Origin: Marinobacterium mangrovicola
Lineage (GTDB): Bacteria > Pseudomonadota > Gammaproteobacteria > Pseudomonadales > Balneatricaceae
Assembly: GCF_004339595.1 (NCBI RefSeq)
Contig: NZ_SMFU01000007.1
Location: forward strand, 372,001-436,000
DNA length: 64,000 bases
Reading direction: 5' to 3'
In this document: positions 53,138-62,665 of the stretch, piece by piece
Layout of the letters: every line of letters starts with the position of its first letter
Position numbering within the stretch: the first letter of the stretch is position 1
Made by a program: the position numbers and the translations under genes
The notes under the pieces: generated by a model
What the model was told of the DNA's origin: nothing
Databases searched by the model: none
The model's input: only the letters and a program-made list of their open reading frames with translations

Positions 53138-55159
53138 ATGAAGACAAGATTCAAGGTAAGCTCGGCATTTGAACCCGCGGGTGATCAGCCCAAGGCGATC
53201 GCCAAGCTCGTCGATGGTCTGGAGTCGGGGCTGGCAGCCCAGACCCTGCTCGGTGTGACCGGTTCCGGCAAAACCTTCACCATGGCTCATGTGGTTGCAG
53301 CCGTGCAGCGCCCGACCATCATACTGGCCCATAACAAGACGTTGGCGGCACAGCTGTACGGAGAGTTTCGCGAATTCTTCCCCGATAACGCGGTGGAATA
53401 TTTCGTCTCCTACTACGACTACTACCAGCCGGAAGCCTACGTTCCTTCGTCCGATACCTTTATCGAGAAAGACGCTTCGATCAACGATCACATTGAGCAG
53501 ATGCGCCTCTCCGCTACCAAGGCGCTGATGGAGCGCGAAGATGCGATTATCGTGGCGACCGTGTCATCGATCTACGGTCTGGGTGATCCCAAGTCCTACC
53601 TGTCTATGATGCTGCATCTGGATCGTGGCGACCGCATCGATCAGCGTGGTCTGCTGCGCCGTCTGGCGGAGCTGCAGTACACCCGTAACGATGTGGAGCT
53701 GCATCGCGGCACCTACCGGGTGCGCGGCGATGTGATCGATGTGTTCCCGGCGGAATCGGAGGTTGAAGCGGTTCGGATCGAGCTCTTCGACGACGAGATC
53801 GAGCAGATCAGCTACTTTGACCCGCTCACCGGAGAAGTGCTGCGCAAGGTACCGCGCGCCACCATCTATCCGAAAACGCACTATGTCACGCCGCGTGAGG
53901 TGCTGCTGGAAGCGGTGGACAAAATCAAGGAGGAGCTGCGTGAGCGCCTTGAGCAGATGCGTGAGAACAACAAGCTGGTTGAAGCCCAGCGTCTGGAGCA
54001 GCGTACCCTCTACGATATCGAGATGATTCTGGAGCTGGGCTACTGCTCTGGCATCGAGAACTACTCGCGCTATCTTTCCGGCCGTGGGCCGGGTATGCCG
54101 CCGCCAACTCTGTTTGAGTATCTGCCGGACAACTCGCTGGTGATTATCGACGAGTCCCACGTCACCATTCCGCAGCTCGGCGCCATGTATCGCGGTGACC
54201 GTTCCCGTAAGGAAACCCTAGTGGAGTATGGCTTCCGCCTGCCCTCGGCGCTGGATAACCGGCCGCTCAAGTTTGAAGAGTGGGAGCGCCTGGCACCGCA
54301 GATGATCTTTGTCTCGGCGACACCGAGCAAATACGAGGCTGAGCACGCCGAACAGATCGCCGAGCAGGTAGTGCGGCCGACCGGGCTGGTGGACCCGGTG
54401 GTTGAGATCCGTCCGGCGAGCACCCAGGTGGATGATCTGCTGTCAGAGATCCGTCTTGTTGCCGCCCGGGGCGAGCGAGTCGTCGTCACCGTACTGACCA
54501 AGCGGATGGCGGAGGATCTGACCGAGTTCCTCGCCGAACACGATGTCAGGGTGCGCTATGTCCACTCGGATATCGATACTGTGGAGCGTGTTGAAATTAT
54601 CCGTGATCTGCGTATCGGCGAGTTCGATGTACTGGTGGGTATTAACCTGTTGCGTGAGGGGATCGATATGCCTGAGGTTGGGCTGGTAGCGATTCTGGAC
54701 GCGGACAAGGAGGGCTTCCTGCGCTCCGATACATCACTGATTCAGACCATCGGCCGTGCCGCCCGCAACGTGAACGGTCGTGCCATTCTTTACGCCGACC
54801 GGGTAACCGGTTCCATGCAGCGTGCGCTGGATGAAACCGAACGGCGTCGAGAGAAGCAGATCGCCTTCAACGAAGAGCATGGTATTACCCCGAAAGGTAT
54901 CGTCAAATCGGTGGCGGATATCATGGAGGGTGCCAGTGCGGTGCCGGGTCGCAAGAGCTCCCGCGGCGCACGCAAGGCGGCAGAGCCTGCGGCGGAGTAC
55001 CGGGTTGATGAGCGTGGCATGAGTACCAAGGAGCTGGCGAAAACGATCAACCAGCTGGAGGATCAGATGTACGAAGCTGCACGAAATCTCGAATTTGAGA
55101 AAGCGGCGCAGCTGCGTGATGAGCTTGAGCGGATAAAACATGCCTCACTTCCTGAGTAA
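53138..55159 (+). CDS. uvrB: Excinuclease ABC subunit B
   Basis: Damage-recognition helicase of nucleotide excision repair. The 673 residues include Walker [13 protein letters not shown] (about 39-50), the beta-hairpin [17 protein letters not shown] (about 338), helicase motifs V/VI ([22 protein letters not shown]) and a C-terminal UVR domain ([20 protein letters not shown]) for UvrC contact. Length is identical to E. coli UvrB. No clear LexA box was found in the 259 bases upstream, unlike many uvrB genes. GATAGAAGG precedes ATG 53138. Confidence 0.97.
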   Translation: MKTRFKVSSAFEPAGDQPKAIAKLVDGLESGLAAQTLLGVTGSGKTFTMAHVVAAVQRPTIILAHNKTLAAQLYGEFREFFPDNAVEYFVSYYDYYQPEAYVPSSDTFIEKDASINDHIEQMRLSATKALMEREDAIIVATVSSIYGLGDPKSYLSMMLHLDRGDRIDQRGLLRRLAELQYTRNDVELHRGTYRVRGDVIDVFPAESEVEAVRIELFDDEIEQISYFDPLTGEVLRKVPRATIYPKTHYVTPREVLLEAVDKIKEELRERLEQMRENNKLVEAQRLEQRTLYDIEMILELGYCSGIENYSRYLSGRGPGMPPPTLFEYLPDNSLVIIDESHVTIPQLGAMYRGDRSRKETLVEYGFRLPSALDNRPLKFEEWERLAPQMIFVSATPSKYEAEHAEQIAEQVVRPTGLVDPVVEIRPASTQVDDLLSEIRLVAARGERVVVTVLTKRMAEDLTEFLAEHDVRVRYVHSDIDTVERVEIIRDLRIGEFDVLVGINLLREGIDMPEVGLVAILDADKEGFLRSDTSLIQTIGRAARNVNGRAILYADRVTGSMQRALDETERRREKQIAFNEEHGITPKGIVKSVADIMEGASAVPGRKSSRGARKAAEPAAEYRVDERGMSTKELAKTINQLEDQMYEAARNLEFEKAAQLRDELERIKHASLPE

Positions 55160-55212
55160 TTAAATCAGCAAGTTGCAATATTTGTGGGGTTGTTTTGCGA
55201 CAGAGCTGGTAC

Positions 55213-55239
55213 TAAAGTCTTAGCGGATAATGTCGATAT
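55213..55239 (+). promoter_or_regulatory. Sigma-28 (FliA)-like promoter for the chemoreceptor
   Basis: TAAAGTCT (55213-55220), an 11-base spacer and GTCGATAT (55232-55239) match the flagellar sigma-28 pattern TAAAGTTT-N11-GCCGATAA at 7 of 8 and 6 of 8 positions, with exact spacing. It lies about 100 bases before the start codon. A sigma-70 TATAAT-like overlap also exists (ATATAATG). Confidence 0.6.
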
Positions 55240-55340
55240 AATGACAATCGGTTTTCCCCCAGACCACATGGCGCAGGGCAATGTTAGGGTGGCTGGGGAC
55301 CGGTATATCGCTGGATATAACTATTACAAGGAAACTAAGG

Positions 55341-57191
55341 ATGCCACTCTCGCGCTTCAAGCTGGGGTTCAAGCAGAACCTCATGCTCGTGGTGATACTG
55401 ACCGTCGTCGGCTTCGCCGCGTTGATCTTCCTCTCGATCTCTTCTCTTAATAGCCAATCCCGAGCAGCTGAAAGGGTCGATACTCTGGGTCGATGGGTCA
55501 TCGATCTCAGCACCCTGAGGTCAGAAGTTTCGACCCTGTCCCGTCTTTCTGGAGATGTCGCCGAGAAGGCGCTGCCGAAATTCAAGCAAACCCAGGATCG
55601 TATCCTGACGGGCCTCGCCGATCAGGGCATGGAAGGCGCTGAGGTGCTCGATGGCACGCTGGATACCTGGCTGGTAGCTCAGGGCGAAGAGATCGATGCC
55701 GGGCAGGCGATCGGTGTGACGAATGCCGATGGCCAGCGTAAAGCGGTGGCAGATCGCCTGGCTGAGTTTGAAAATTCACTCTTCTCCTTTATGCGTAAAC
55801 CCTATCAGAAGATGCAGGAGAGCATTGCCAGTTTGATCGAACAGCGTTCCCCTGAGTCTTTTGATGCCTTTCGCGCTGCCAAAGCGGAGTTGCGCCAGAC
55901 CCTGGTTGAGCTCGACTTCGTCGATACCTTTGATGAACCGCTGGAAGCGATCGCTACCGAGGTGGAAGGGCTGATCTCGCTGATTCAGGCGCAGAATCAG
56001 GCGGAGATCCGCGCTGATGCTCAGCTGGAGCAGTTCAATCAGCAGGTCGTTCAGCGCTTCGACCAGGTGTTGGCTCAGCTGGCCCAGGCCAGGTCCGCTG
56101 CTGACAGTGCGAGCAAAACCGCACGCACAACGATACTGATCGCGGGTATCGGTGTCGCGGCCGCGGTGCTTCTGCTGTTGATGCTGACCCTTAAGCGTTC
56201 GACAAAAGCGTTGAACACCACTCTGACTTCCCTGGAAGAGGTTGCCGAGGGCAATCTGGCCCTGCGTCTGCCGGTGAGCACAGGCAAGCAGGACGAGTTC
56301 GATCGCCTGGGTGTGGCGGTGAACAACCTGACTGAGCAGCTAGGTTCGGTGCTGAACGGGGTCAAAGAGAGCAGTTCCCAGTTGCAGCGGATGTCCACTG
56401 AGCTGAGTGACACGCTGCAGACCCAGATCAGCGAGAGCGAGCAGACTGAATCGGAGACCGGTTCGGTCGCCGCAGCGGCGGAAGAGATCAGCCAGACCGT
56501 TGCCGAGATGGCTAACGCTTCGGAAGAGACCAACCGCCTCTCCGGTGAAGCGGAAGCGGCCACCGAAAAGGGCGGCGCGGTCATCACCGGCGCGCTGGGT
56601 TCACTGGAAGAGATTTCTGCACTGTTCGCACGGATTCATGATGAGCTGAATCGACTGAACGAGGCTTCCTCCCGTGTCGACGGTGTCACCGATATGATCA
56701 ATGGGTTGGCCGAGCAGACCAATCTGCTGGCGCTGAACGCGGCCATCGAAGCTGCCCGTGCCGGTGAGGCGGGACGTGGTTTCTCCGTGGTGGCGGATGA
56801 GGTTCGCTCTCTGGCTGAGAAAACAGTGTCTGCGACCTCCAACATCAACGATATCAACAACAACATGCAGGGGCAGATGAATCAGATCCTCAGCGCCATG
56901 GAGGCTGGCCAGCAACAGGTCAATGAAAGCCGCAGACAGGGTGGTGAGGCGATTCATGAGATGGAGCAGATTCGCTCACTCTTTGGTGAGGTCAGCGACC
57001 GTAACCAGCAGCAGGCGGCCAGCATTGAGCAGATTGCGGCGACAGCGCAGTCTATTGCTCACAGCATGAATGCGGTGCTCGATAATGTCTCCCGCGGTTC
57101 TGAGCGCACCCGTGAAATCGGTAGCTTCTCTTCCGACGTAGTGGGGCATGCCGAAAACCTGCAGACGATGACGGCACGTTTCCGCTGTTGA
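55341..57191 (+). CDS. Methyl-accepting chemotaxis protein
   Basis: Transmembrane chemoreceptor, 616 residues. TM1 is about 11-33, followed by a helical periplasmic or sensing region (about 34-255) of four-helix-bundle character, TM2 about 256-280, HAMP about 281-335 and the signalling domain with the hairpin tip [18 protein letters not shown] (about 459-476) and [18 protein letters not shown]. The ligand is unknown; the sensory region lacks a recognisable Cache or dCache pattern. ATG 55341 follows AAGGAAA; the frame is open 20 codons further upstream, but [12 protein letters not shown] is the sensible start. Followed by a strong terminator. Confidence 0.94.
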   Translation: MPLSRFKLGFKQNLMLVVILTVVGFAALIFLSISSLNSQSRAAERVDTLGRWVIDLSTLRSEVSTLSRLSGDVAEKALPKFKQTQDRILTGLADQGMEGAEVLDGTLDTWLVAQGEEIDAGQAIGVTNADGQRKAVADRLAEFENSLFSFMRKPYQKMQESIASLIEQRSPESFDAFRAAKAELRQTLVELDFVDTFDEPLEAIATEVEGLISLIQAQNQAEIRADAQLEQFNQQVVQRFDQVLAQLAQARSAADSASKTARTTILIAGIGVAAAVLLLLMLTLKRSTKALNTTLTSLEEVAEGNLALRLPVSTGKQDEFDRLGVAVNNLTEQLGSVLNGVKESSSQLQRMSTELSDTLQTQISESEQTESETGSVAAAAEEISQTVAEMANASEETNRLSGEAEAATEKGGAVITGALGSLEEISALFARIHDELNRLNEASSRVDGVTDMINGLAEQTNLLALNAAIEAARAGEAGRGFSVVADEVRSLAEKTVSATSNINDINNNMQGQMNQILSAMEAGQQQVNESRRQGGEAIHEMEQIRSLFGEVSDRNQQQAASIEQIAATAQSIAHSMNAVLDNVSRGSERTREIGSFSSDVVGHAENLQTMTARFRC

Positions 57192-57217
57192 TCCAGCAAA
57201 AGAGCTAAGTAGTTTAA

Positions 57218-57249
57218 ACGGGCGGCGCTGCAAGCGTCGCCCGTTTTTT
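57218..57249 (+). terminator. Rho-independent terminator after the chemoreceptor gene
   Basis: Outer stem ACGGGCG (57218-57224) / CGCCCGT (57238-57244), inner CGCT/AGCG, loop GCA, then T6 to 57249. Lies 26 bases after the chemoreceptor stop. Confidence 0.92.
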
Positions 57250-57325
57250 ATGGGCGCTTTATGGCATGGCTCCATGCTCGTGTCTGTCAGGTTTAACCTG
57301 GAATCGCGGAGTCTGAATATCGTCT

Positions 57326-57418
57326 TACCTAGCTGTTATTACTTAGACGAAACTAAGTAAAAATACTTAGAGACTAGGTAGTGATCCTGATCCGGTTGCG
57401 GGGAACTGCGAATAGGTA
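57326..57418. promoter_or_regulatory. Cluster of TACYTA-type half-sites upstream of the TRAP operon
   Basis: Half-sites related to TAC(C/T)TAG occur on both strands: TACCTAG 57326-57332, TACTTAG 57340-57346, CTAAGTA 57353-57359, TACTTAG 57364-57370, CTAGGTA 57374-57380 and ATAGGTA 57412-57418. The middle pair forms a perfect 8-base inverted repeat (57339-57346 with 57353-57360). The heptamer agrees with the NarL-family pattern TACYYMT at its first six positions. The neighbouring response regulator at 61977 is of the NarL/FixJ type, so it is the prime candidate for binding here. Confidence 0.6.
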
Positions 57419-57470
57419 AGGCTGACAGCAGCTGAGAAACTGTCAGCATTCGGATCAGCGTCTATGCTGA
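57387..57470 (+). promoter_or_regulatory. Structured leader before dctP
   Basis: Perfect complementary arms CTGATCCG (57387-57394) and CGGATCAG (57451-57458) enclose a second stem GCTGACAG/CTGTCAGC (57421-57428, 57440-57447). A third small stem TCAGC/GCTGA (57455-57459, 57466-57470) competes with the outer arm. The fold lies 40-120 bases before the dctP start. It may stabilise the mRNA or regulate; no known riboswitch class was recognised. Confidence 0.5.
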
Positions 57471-57508
57471 ATCTGGAGAATCCCCAATACAAAAAGGATA
57501 TAAGAATA

Positions 57509-58585
57509 ATGTTGAAAATGACGTTTGCCCGCAAATTGATTGCGGCTGCGGCATGTGCTGCGGCTTTGATCGCTCCGGCTCAGGCGGAAGAGAAAACCTA
57601 CCGTCTGAAGCTCGCCGAAACCTGGCCCACCAACTTCGGCACCTTCAGTGTTCCCGCTCGGGAGATGGCCAAACTGGCCGAAGAGATGTCCAACGGGCGT
57701 CTGCAGATCACTATCGACACTGCCAACAAGCACAAATCCCCGCTGGGCGTGTTCGACATGGTTCGTGCCGGACAGTATGACCTGGGCCACTCCGCTTCCT
57801 ACTACTGGAAGGGTAAGGTCCCCAACACCCTTTATTTCACCACCATGCCTTTCGGTATGACCGCTGTTGAGCAGTACGGCTGGTTCTACTACGGCGGTGG
57901 TATGGAACTGATGCAGAAGGTTTACGAGCCTCTGGGTCTGATCTCTGTACCGGGCGGTAACACCGGCGTGCAGATGGGCGGCTGGTTCCGTGAAGAGATC
58001 AATAGCGTCGAAGACCTCAAGGGTCTGAAAATGCGTATCCCGGGCTTCGCCGGTGAAGTTCTGGCCAAGCTGGGCGCCAGCCCGACCAACATCCCGCCGG
58101 GTGAGCTCTACACCTCTCTGGAGCGTGGTACCATCGACGCGCTGGAGTGGATCGGTCCGGCCATGGACCTGCGTATGGGCTTCCACAAAATCGCTCCGTA
58201 CTACTACACCGGCTGGCATGAGCCTGCCACCGAGCTGCAGTTCCTGATCAACAAACGCACCATGGACCGTCTGCCGGAAGATCTGCAGAAGATCCTGCTG
58301 ACCGCGATGAAGGTCTCTGCCTACGATATGACCATCAACTCTCACCATGTGTCCGCCGAAAACTGGGTGACCATGACCGACGAGTACCCGAATATCCAGG
58401 TGAAGTCTTTCCCGCCGGAAGTGATGGGCGCTATCAAGCAGGCTAACGATGAGCTGCTGGCTGAAGCTGCTGAAGCTGACCCGCTGGCCAAGGAAATCCT
58501 GTCCTCTCAGGCGGATTACCTGAAGCAGATCCGTGTCTGGACCGACATTGCGGATCGCGCTTACCTCAATAGCATGGCAGAGTAA
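57509..58585 (+). CDS. dctP: TRAP transporter substrate-binding protein DctP (TakP-like)
   Basis: Periplasmic solute receptor of a tripartite ATP-independent transporter. It has 358 residues with signal peptide MLKMTFARK...APAQA (cleavage near 27). The conserved carboxylate-binding Arg is in GLKMRIPG (Arg176). The arrangement VQMGGWFREEI ... GEVLAKLGASP ... GTIDALEWIGP is like TakP (alpha-keto acid receptor), so an oxo- or hydroxy-acid substrate is plausible but not certain. ATG 57509 follows AAGGAT; the frame extends to ATG 57464 but the signal peptide decides. A GC-rich hairpin follows before dctQ. Confidence 0.9.
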   Translation: MLKMTFARKLIAAAACAAALIAPAQAEEKTYRLKLAETWPTNFGTFSVPAREMAKLAEEMSNGRLQITIDTANKHKSPLGVFDMVRAGQYDLGHSASYYWKGKVPNTLYFTTMPFGMTAVEQYGWFYYGGGMELMQKVYEPLGLISVPGGNTGVQMGGWFREEINSVEDLKGLKMRIPGFAGEVLAKLGASPTNIPPGELYTSLERGTIDALEWIGPAMDLRMGFHKIAPYYYTGWHEPATELQFLINKRTMDRLPEDLQKILLTAMKVSAYDMTINSHHVSAENWVTMTDEYPNIQVKSFPPEVMGAIKQANDELLAEAAEADPLAKEILSSQADYLKQIRVWTDIADRAYLNSMAE

Positions 58586-58605
58586 CGCCTCGCTCAAGCA
58601 GAGCT

Positions 58606-58621
58606 CCGCCCTGAGGGGCGG
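58606..58621 (+). other. Intercistronic hairpin between dctP and dctQ
   Basis: CCGCCC (58606-58611) and GGGCGG (58616-58621) form a tight stem over a TGAG loop. Such hairpins after the binding-protein gene often protect its mRNA and allow a higher dctP level than the membrane subunits. No T-run follows. Confidence 0.65.
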
Positions 58622-58671
58622 TGCCCTGCCTGTAATCTGGTCCTAATCCTCGGTCCATGAGGTTGAAAATC

Positions 58672-59208
58672 ATGTTCCTTCTACGTCTTCAACAGACGAT
58701 CGATCGGTTCTCCGATCTGCTCGGCAAAATTGCTGCCGTGCTGTTTATCCTGATGCTGTTCAACGTCTTCTTTGATGTTGCGTCCCGCTACCTGTTTAAC
58801 ACCGTTTATATCGGTATGCAGGAGATGGAATGGCATCTTTACGCCGCCATGTTCATGCTGGGCATTCCGTTCACCCTGAAAGCGGGTGGTCACGTACGTG
58901 TCGATGTCATCTACGACCAGCTCAGCGTTCGTAAACGCGCCTGGATCGACCTGATCTGCACACTGGTACTGTTGATCCCGTTCTGTCTGCTGGTTGCCTG
59001 GTACGGCGTTGATTTCGCCCGCGAATCCTTCCAGTTGGGTGAAGGCTCCGGCGACCCGGGTGGTCTGCCGCATCGCTGGATCATCAAGTCGGTGATTCCG
59101 TTTGCGATGTTCTTTAATTTCATCAGTGGTGTTGGTCTGGCGCTGAAGTCGATCAACATTCTCAGTGGTCGTCTGAAAGACGATGACTACACACCGGTGC
59201 AGCACTAA
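58672..59208 (+). CDS. dctQ: TRAP transporter small membrane subunit DctQ
   Basis: Small permease subunit, 178 residues and four predicted helices, with the DctQ family signature MQEMEWHLYAAMFMLGIPFTLK (17 of 22 shown as family-like) and GGHVRVDVIYDQLS. ATG 58672 (MFLLRLQQTI) is favoured because GAGG lies 9 bases upstream, over ATG 58657, which lacks a ribosome site. It lies between dctP and dctM (18-base gap), a standard TRAP order. Confidence 0.9.
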   Translation: MFLLRLQQTIDRFSDLLGKIAAVLFILMLFNVFFDVASRYLFNTVYIGMQEMEWHLYAAMFMLGIPFTLKAGGHVRVDVIYDQLSVRKRAWIDLICTLVLLIPFCLLVAWYGVDFARESFQLGEGSGDPGGLPHRWIIKSVIPFAMFFNFISGVGLALKSINILSGRLKDDDYTPVQH

Positions 59209-59226
59209 TCAGGCAGGGTTTAGATA

Positions 59227-60513
59227 ATGATCGGTATTATCATGTTTTTCGCCGCCCTGCTTATGTTGCTGGTCGGCTTTCCGGTAGCGTACACCTTCGG
59301 TGGTGTAGCGCTGATCTTCGGTGTCTTTGCCGAAGGTCCGGATATGTTCGCGTTCATGCCGTTCCGTATTCAGAGCATCATGGAAAACACGACTCTGATG
59401 GCGGTTCCGCTGTTTATTTTCATGGGGATCGTGCTGCAGCGCACGCGTCTGGCTGAACAGTTGCTCGAGTCCATGGGGCAGCTGTTCGGTGGCGTACGGG
59501 GTGGTCTGGCTATCTCCACCGTGCTGGTGGGCGCGCTGCTCGCGGCCTCCACCGGTGTTGTAGGGGCTTCAGTCGTGGCAATGGGTCTGATCTCGCTGCC
59601 GGTGATGATGAAGTACAACTACGACAAGCGTCTTGCCTGCGGCACCATCTGTGCCTCGGGCACCCTGGGGCAGATTATTCCGCCGTCGATCATCCTGATT
59701 ATCCTGGGTGACGTCCTTGGCATCCCGGTGGGTGACCTGTTCAAGGCCGCTATCATCCCCGGCGCGGTGCTGGTGGGTGCCTACCTGGTGTACATTTTGG
59801 CAATTGCCTGGATGAAACCTGAAATGGCGCCGACCGTGCCCCGTGACGAGAGCCTGAACCGCCGCCAGTTTTACGTCAAAGCGGCTGTTTCCATCATCCC
59901 GCCGCTGGCACTGGTTCTGGTGGTGCTGGGTTCCATCTTCGCCGGTATCGCGACGCCGACTGAGTCCTCTGCGCTGGGTGGTGTAGGCGCGCTGGTGCTG
60001 GCGCTGCTGTATCGTCAGTTCAGCTTCGAAATGCTGATGCAGGCCTCAATTGAGACCGTTAAGGTCACTGCGATGGTGTTTGCCATCCTGCTGGGTGCGA
60101 CTGCGTTCTCCATGGCGTTCAGCTACACCGGTGGCGATTACATCGTCGAAGAGGTGCTGTCTGATCTACCTGGCGGAGCCATGGGCTTCCTGGTGCTGTC
60201 GATGATTGCGATCCTGATTCTGGGATTCTTCATCGACTTCGTTGAGATCGCGTTCATTATCGTACCGATCCTGGCGCCGGTGGCTGATATCCTCGGTATC
60301 GCTCCGCTCTGGTTCGCGATCCTGATCGCCATGAACCTGCAGACCAGCTTCCTTACACCGCCGTTCGGTTTCTCGCTCTTCTACCTGAAGGGTGTAGCAC
60401 CGGCAGAGGTGACTACGCTGGATATCTACAAGGGCGTGATGCCGTTTATCGCGATTCAGATCGTGATCGTGCTGGCGATCATGTTCTTCCCGAGCTGGTT
60501 CGGTCTGGTATAA
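59227..60513 (+). CDS. dctM: TRAP transporter large membrane subunit DctM
   Basis: Large ion-coupled permease subunit of the TRAP system. The 428 residues form about 12 helices with the characteristic PLFIFMGIVLQRTRLAEQLL, GVVGASVVAMGLISLPVMM, GTLGQIIPPSIILIILG and the repeated TPFG-like C-terminal TSFLTPPFGFSLFYLKGVAP. Length matches DctM (about 430). The 18-base gap from dctQ holds TTTAGATA before ATG 59227 with no strong ribosome site. Followed by a long-stem terminator hairpin. Confidence 0.95.
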   Translation: MIGIIMFFAALLMLLVGFPVAYTFGGVALIFGVFAEGPDMFAFMPFRIQSIMENTTLMAVPLFIFMGIVLQRTRLAEQLLESMGQLFGGVRGGLAISTVLVGALLAASTGVVGASVVAMGLISLPVMMKYNYDKRLACGTICASGTLGQIIPPSIILIILGDVLGIPVGDLFKAAIIPGAVLVGAYLVYILAIAWMKPEMAPTVPRDESLNRRQFYVKAAVSIIPPLALVLVVLGSIFAGIATPTESSALGGVGALVLALLYRQFSFEMLMQASIETVKVTAMVFAILLGATAFSMAFSYTGGDYIVEEVLSDLPGGAMGFLVLSMIAILILGFFIDFVEIAFIIVPILAPVADILGIAPLWFAILIAMNLQTSFLTPPFGFSLFYLKGVAPAEVTTLDIYKGVMPFIAIQIVIVLAIMFFPSWFGLV

Positions 60514-60533
60514 CCTGACAACTGGCTTGTCCC

Positions 60534-60570
60534 GAAGCCGATTGCGGTATCCGCCGCAATCGGCTTCTTT
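60534..60570 (+). terminator. Terminator-like hairpin after dctM
   Basis: Perfect 14-base stem GAAGCCGATTGCGG (60534-60547) / CCGCAATCGGCTTC (60554-60567), 6-base loop, then TTTGT. The T-tract is short, so partial read-through into the histidine kinase gene 36 bases on is likely. Confidence 0.75.
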
Positions 60571-60605
60571 GTATCCGCTGTGCAAATTTAACTGCTGAGC
60601 CTGTG

Positions 60606-61970
60606 ATGTCGCTAAAAACAAAAATCATGCTGCTGGCGATTTTGCCGATGGTGCTGGTAGCGATTCTGATTACCTGGCTGGGTAGCAAGGGAGCGGTGCT
60701 GCTGTCTGAGCAGGAGATCGCCATCTTTGAGGACAATCTGCTCGACTCCAAGCGTCGCGAACTGCGGCATTATGTCGAGATGGCGGAAGCGGCGATTGTC
60801 CATGTCCGCGAAGCGGCTGGCGGAGATGAGGAGCTGGCCAAGCAGGAGGTGAGGCGGATCCTCAATGATATGACCTTCGGTGTCGATGGCTACTTTTTTG
60901 CCTATGACAGCGAGGGCGTCAATCTGGTCCATCCCATTCAGCCCGAACTGGTGGGGCAGCCCCTCATCGATATGCAGGATTACAGCGGTGACTACGTGAT
61001 CCGCAACCTGCTGCGCATCGCCGATGAAGGCGGCGGCTATCATCGCTACCTCTGGCACAACCCGCGGCGGGATGAGGTGGAAAGTAAGCTCGGTTACGTG
61101 GTTGAGATATCCGACTGGGGCTGGATGTACGGCACCGGGCTTTACCTGGATGATATCAGCGCTGAACTGCGCCAGATTCGCAGTGAAGTCAGCATGAATA
61201 TCCGGCAGAACTTCTTCAACGTCAGTGTGATTGTCTCAAGCATGACACTGATCATCGTGATCCTTGGCGTTGCCATCAACCTGCATGAAAGTCGTCTTGC
61301 CGATGCGCGTCTGCGCTCGCTTGCCCATCGTTCTATTCAGTTTCAGGTCGATGAGCGGCGGCGTTTCTCCCGCGAACTGCACGACGGTATCAATCAGCTG
61401 ATGGTGACCGTGCTCTACCGGATAGAGCTGGCGCAGCGTAAGCTGGGGCAGGGGGAGATGAAAGGCCTGGAGGATCTCAATGTGGGTCGCGAGGTACTTA
61501 ACCAGGCAATTCAGGAGGTGCGGCGCATCTCGCACGACCTGCGTCCCAGCATACTTGATGACCTGGGGCTCGAGCGCGGTCTGTCAGCCCTGCTGGAGCA
61601 CTTTTCCGAGCGCACTAATATCCGCATCAGTAAAGAGGTGGCCCTGCCTGACAACCGCTTGCCAGAAGATATCGAAATCACCCTCTATCGGCTGATACAG
61701 GAAGCACTGACCAATGTGGAAAAACATGCGGATGCCAGTGCCATTGCACTCAAGCTGGATCATCAGGGCGGTAAGGTGCGCCTTGATCTAAAGGATAACG
61801 GTTGCGGTTTTGATCCCCAGGAAAATCGGCATATGCTAGGTATTGGTCTGCGCAACATGCGTGAGCGAGTCGAACTCCTGGGCGGCGAATATCGCCTCGA
61901 CTCGGGTGTAGGCGAGGGGACGCGTATCCGCGTGGCTCTGCCGCTCAAAGGGCCTCAGGTGTTGGGATAA
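60606..61970 (+). CDS. Cache-domain sensor histidine kinase (NarX/DegS-type HisKA_3)
   Basis: The 454-residue kinase has TM1 at about 7-27 and a periplasmic single Cache domain (about 35-200) with the typical GYFFAYDSEGVNLVHP and LGYVVEISDWGWMYGTGLYLD. TM2 is about 212-230, then a HisKA_3 dimerisation domain with phospho-His259 in RRFSRELHDGINQL, and an HATPase domain (DNGCGFD, GIGLRNMRERVELLGG). Cache domains of this form bind small organic acids or amines. Placed directly behind a TRAP operon, it probably senses the transported substrate. ATG 60606 is used; GTG 60603 is one codon upstream. Confidence 0.93.
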   Translation: MSLKTKIMLLAILPMVLVAILITWLGSKGAVLLSEQEIAIFEDNLLDSKRRELRHYVEMAEAAIVHVREAAGGDEELAKQEVRRILNDMTFGVDGYFFAYDSEGVNLVHPIQPELVGQPLIDMQDYSGDYVIRNLLRIADEGGGYHRYLWHNPRRDEVESKLGYVVEISDWGWMYGTGLYLDDISAELRQIRSEVSMNIRQNFFNVSVIVSSMTLIIVILGVAINLHESRLADARLRSLAHRSIQFQVDERRRFSRELHDGINQLMVTVLYRIELAQRKLGQGEMKGLEDLNVGREVLNQAIQEVRRISHDLRPSILDDLGLERGLSALLEHFSERTNIRISKEVALPDNRLPEDIEITLYRLIQEALTNVEKHADASAIALKLDHQGGKVRLDLKDNGCGFDPQENRHMLGIGLRNMRERVELLGGEYRLDSGVGEGTRIRVALPLKGPQVLG

Positions 61971-61976
61971 GTAGTA

Positions 61977-62630
61977 ATGACCGATAAACCGATTAATGTC
62001 ATTTTGGTTGATGATCATCCACTGGTGGTTGATGGCATCCGTGCGCGGCTGGAGGATGAGCCGGGGATTCGCGTTGTGGGAGATGCCGCCAACGGCTTGA
62101 AAGCGGTGGAAGCCGCTATCGAACTGAAGCCAGATGTGGTGATGATGGACGTTTCCATGCCGGTGATGAACGGCTTCGAAGCGACAAAAAAACTACGCGA
62201 ATGCTGTCCTGGCGTGCGTGTGCTGATCCTCAGTATGCACGATAACCGCGAGTACATTCTCCAGCTGATCCAGTCCGGGGCTTCCGGTTACATCCTGAAA
62301 GATGTCTCCTCTGAGGAGATGGTCAAAGCGATTGAGACTGTTCACCATGGCGGCACGTACTTCAGCTCTGGTGCTTCCCAGACCCTGTTTGCGCGCTTCG
62401 ACGAGCCCGCTACCCCGGCGGACGATGGCAGTGTGCTGACGCCTCGAGAGCTGACCGTACTGCGCTTGCTGGCCGGAGGGCGTAACAACAAGGAGATTGC
62501 CCGCGAGCTGGATATTTCCGTACGCACGGTGGAAACCCACCGCCAGAACATCAAGTCCAAGCTTAATATCCAGACCGCGGCGGGTCTGGTGAAATACGCT
62601 ATCGAACACAACCTGGTACAGCTTTCATAG
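61977..62630 (+). CDS. NarL/FixJ-family response regulator
   Basis: Partner of the upstream kinase (6-base gap). The 217 residues comprise a receiver domain with DD at 12-13, phospho-acceptor Asp58 (VVMMDVSMPVMNG) and Lys108 (GYILKDV), and a LuxR-type helix-turn-helix (about 152-215, LTPRELTVLRLLAGG and VETHRQNIKSKL). It likely activates the TRAP operon through the TACYTA half-sites at 57326-57418. Another 13-base-armed inverted repeat follows the gene, before tRNA-Val. Confidence 0.94.
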   Translation: MTDKPINVILVDDHPLVVDGIRARLEDEPGIRVVGDAANGLKAVEAAIELKPDVVMMDVSMPVMNGFEATKKLRECCPGVRVLILSMHDNREYILQLIQSGASGYILKDVSSEEMVKAIETVHHGGTYFSSGASQTLFARFDEPATPADDGSVLTPRELTVLRLLAGGRNNKEIARELDISVRTVETHRQNIKSKLNIQTAAGLVKYAIEHNLVQLS

Positions 62631-62665
62631 AGGCCCAGGTTGTTTAATTGATGAACAGCTAAGGC

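Noticed and set aside
57288..57300. Palindromes CAGGTTTAACCTG and GCATGGCTCCATGC (57264-57277) upstream of dctP
   Set aside because: They are short and unrelated to the half-site cluster; they could be chance or flank the chemoreceptor terminator, so they were not claimed as sites.
57455..58597. A 380-codon minus-strand frame opposite dctP
   Set aside because: It is an antisense shadow of a strongly conserved TRAP binding protein; the translation has no recognisable features and it spans the signal peptide region.
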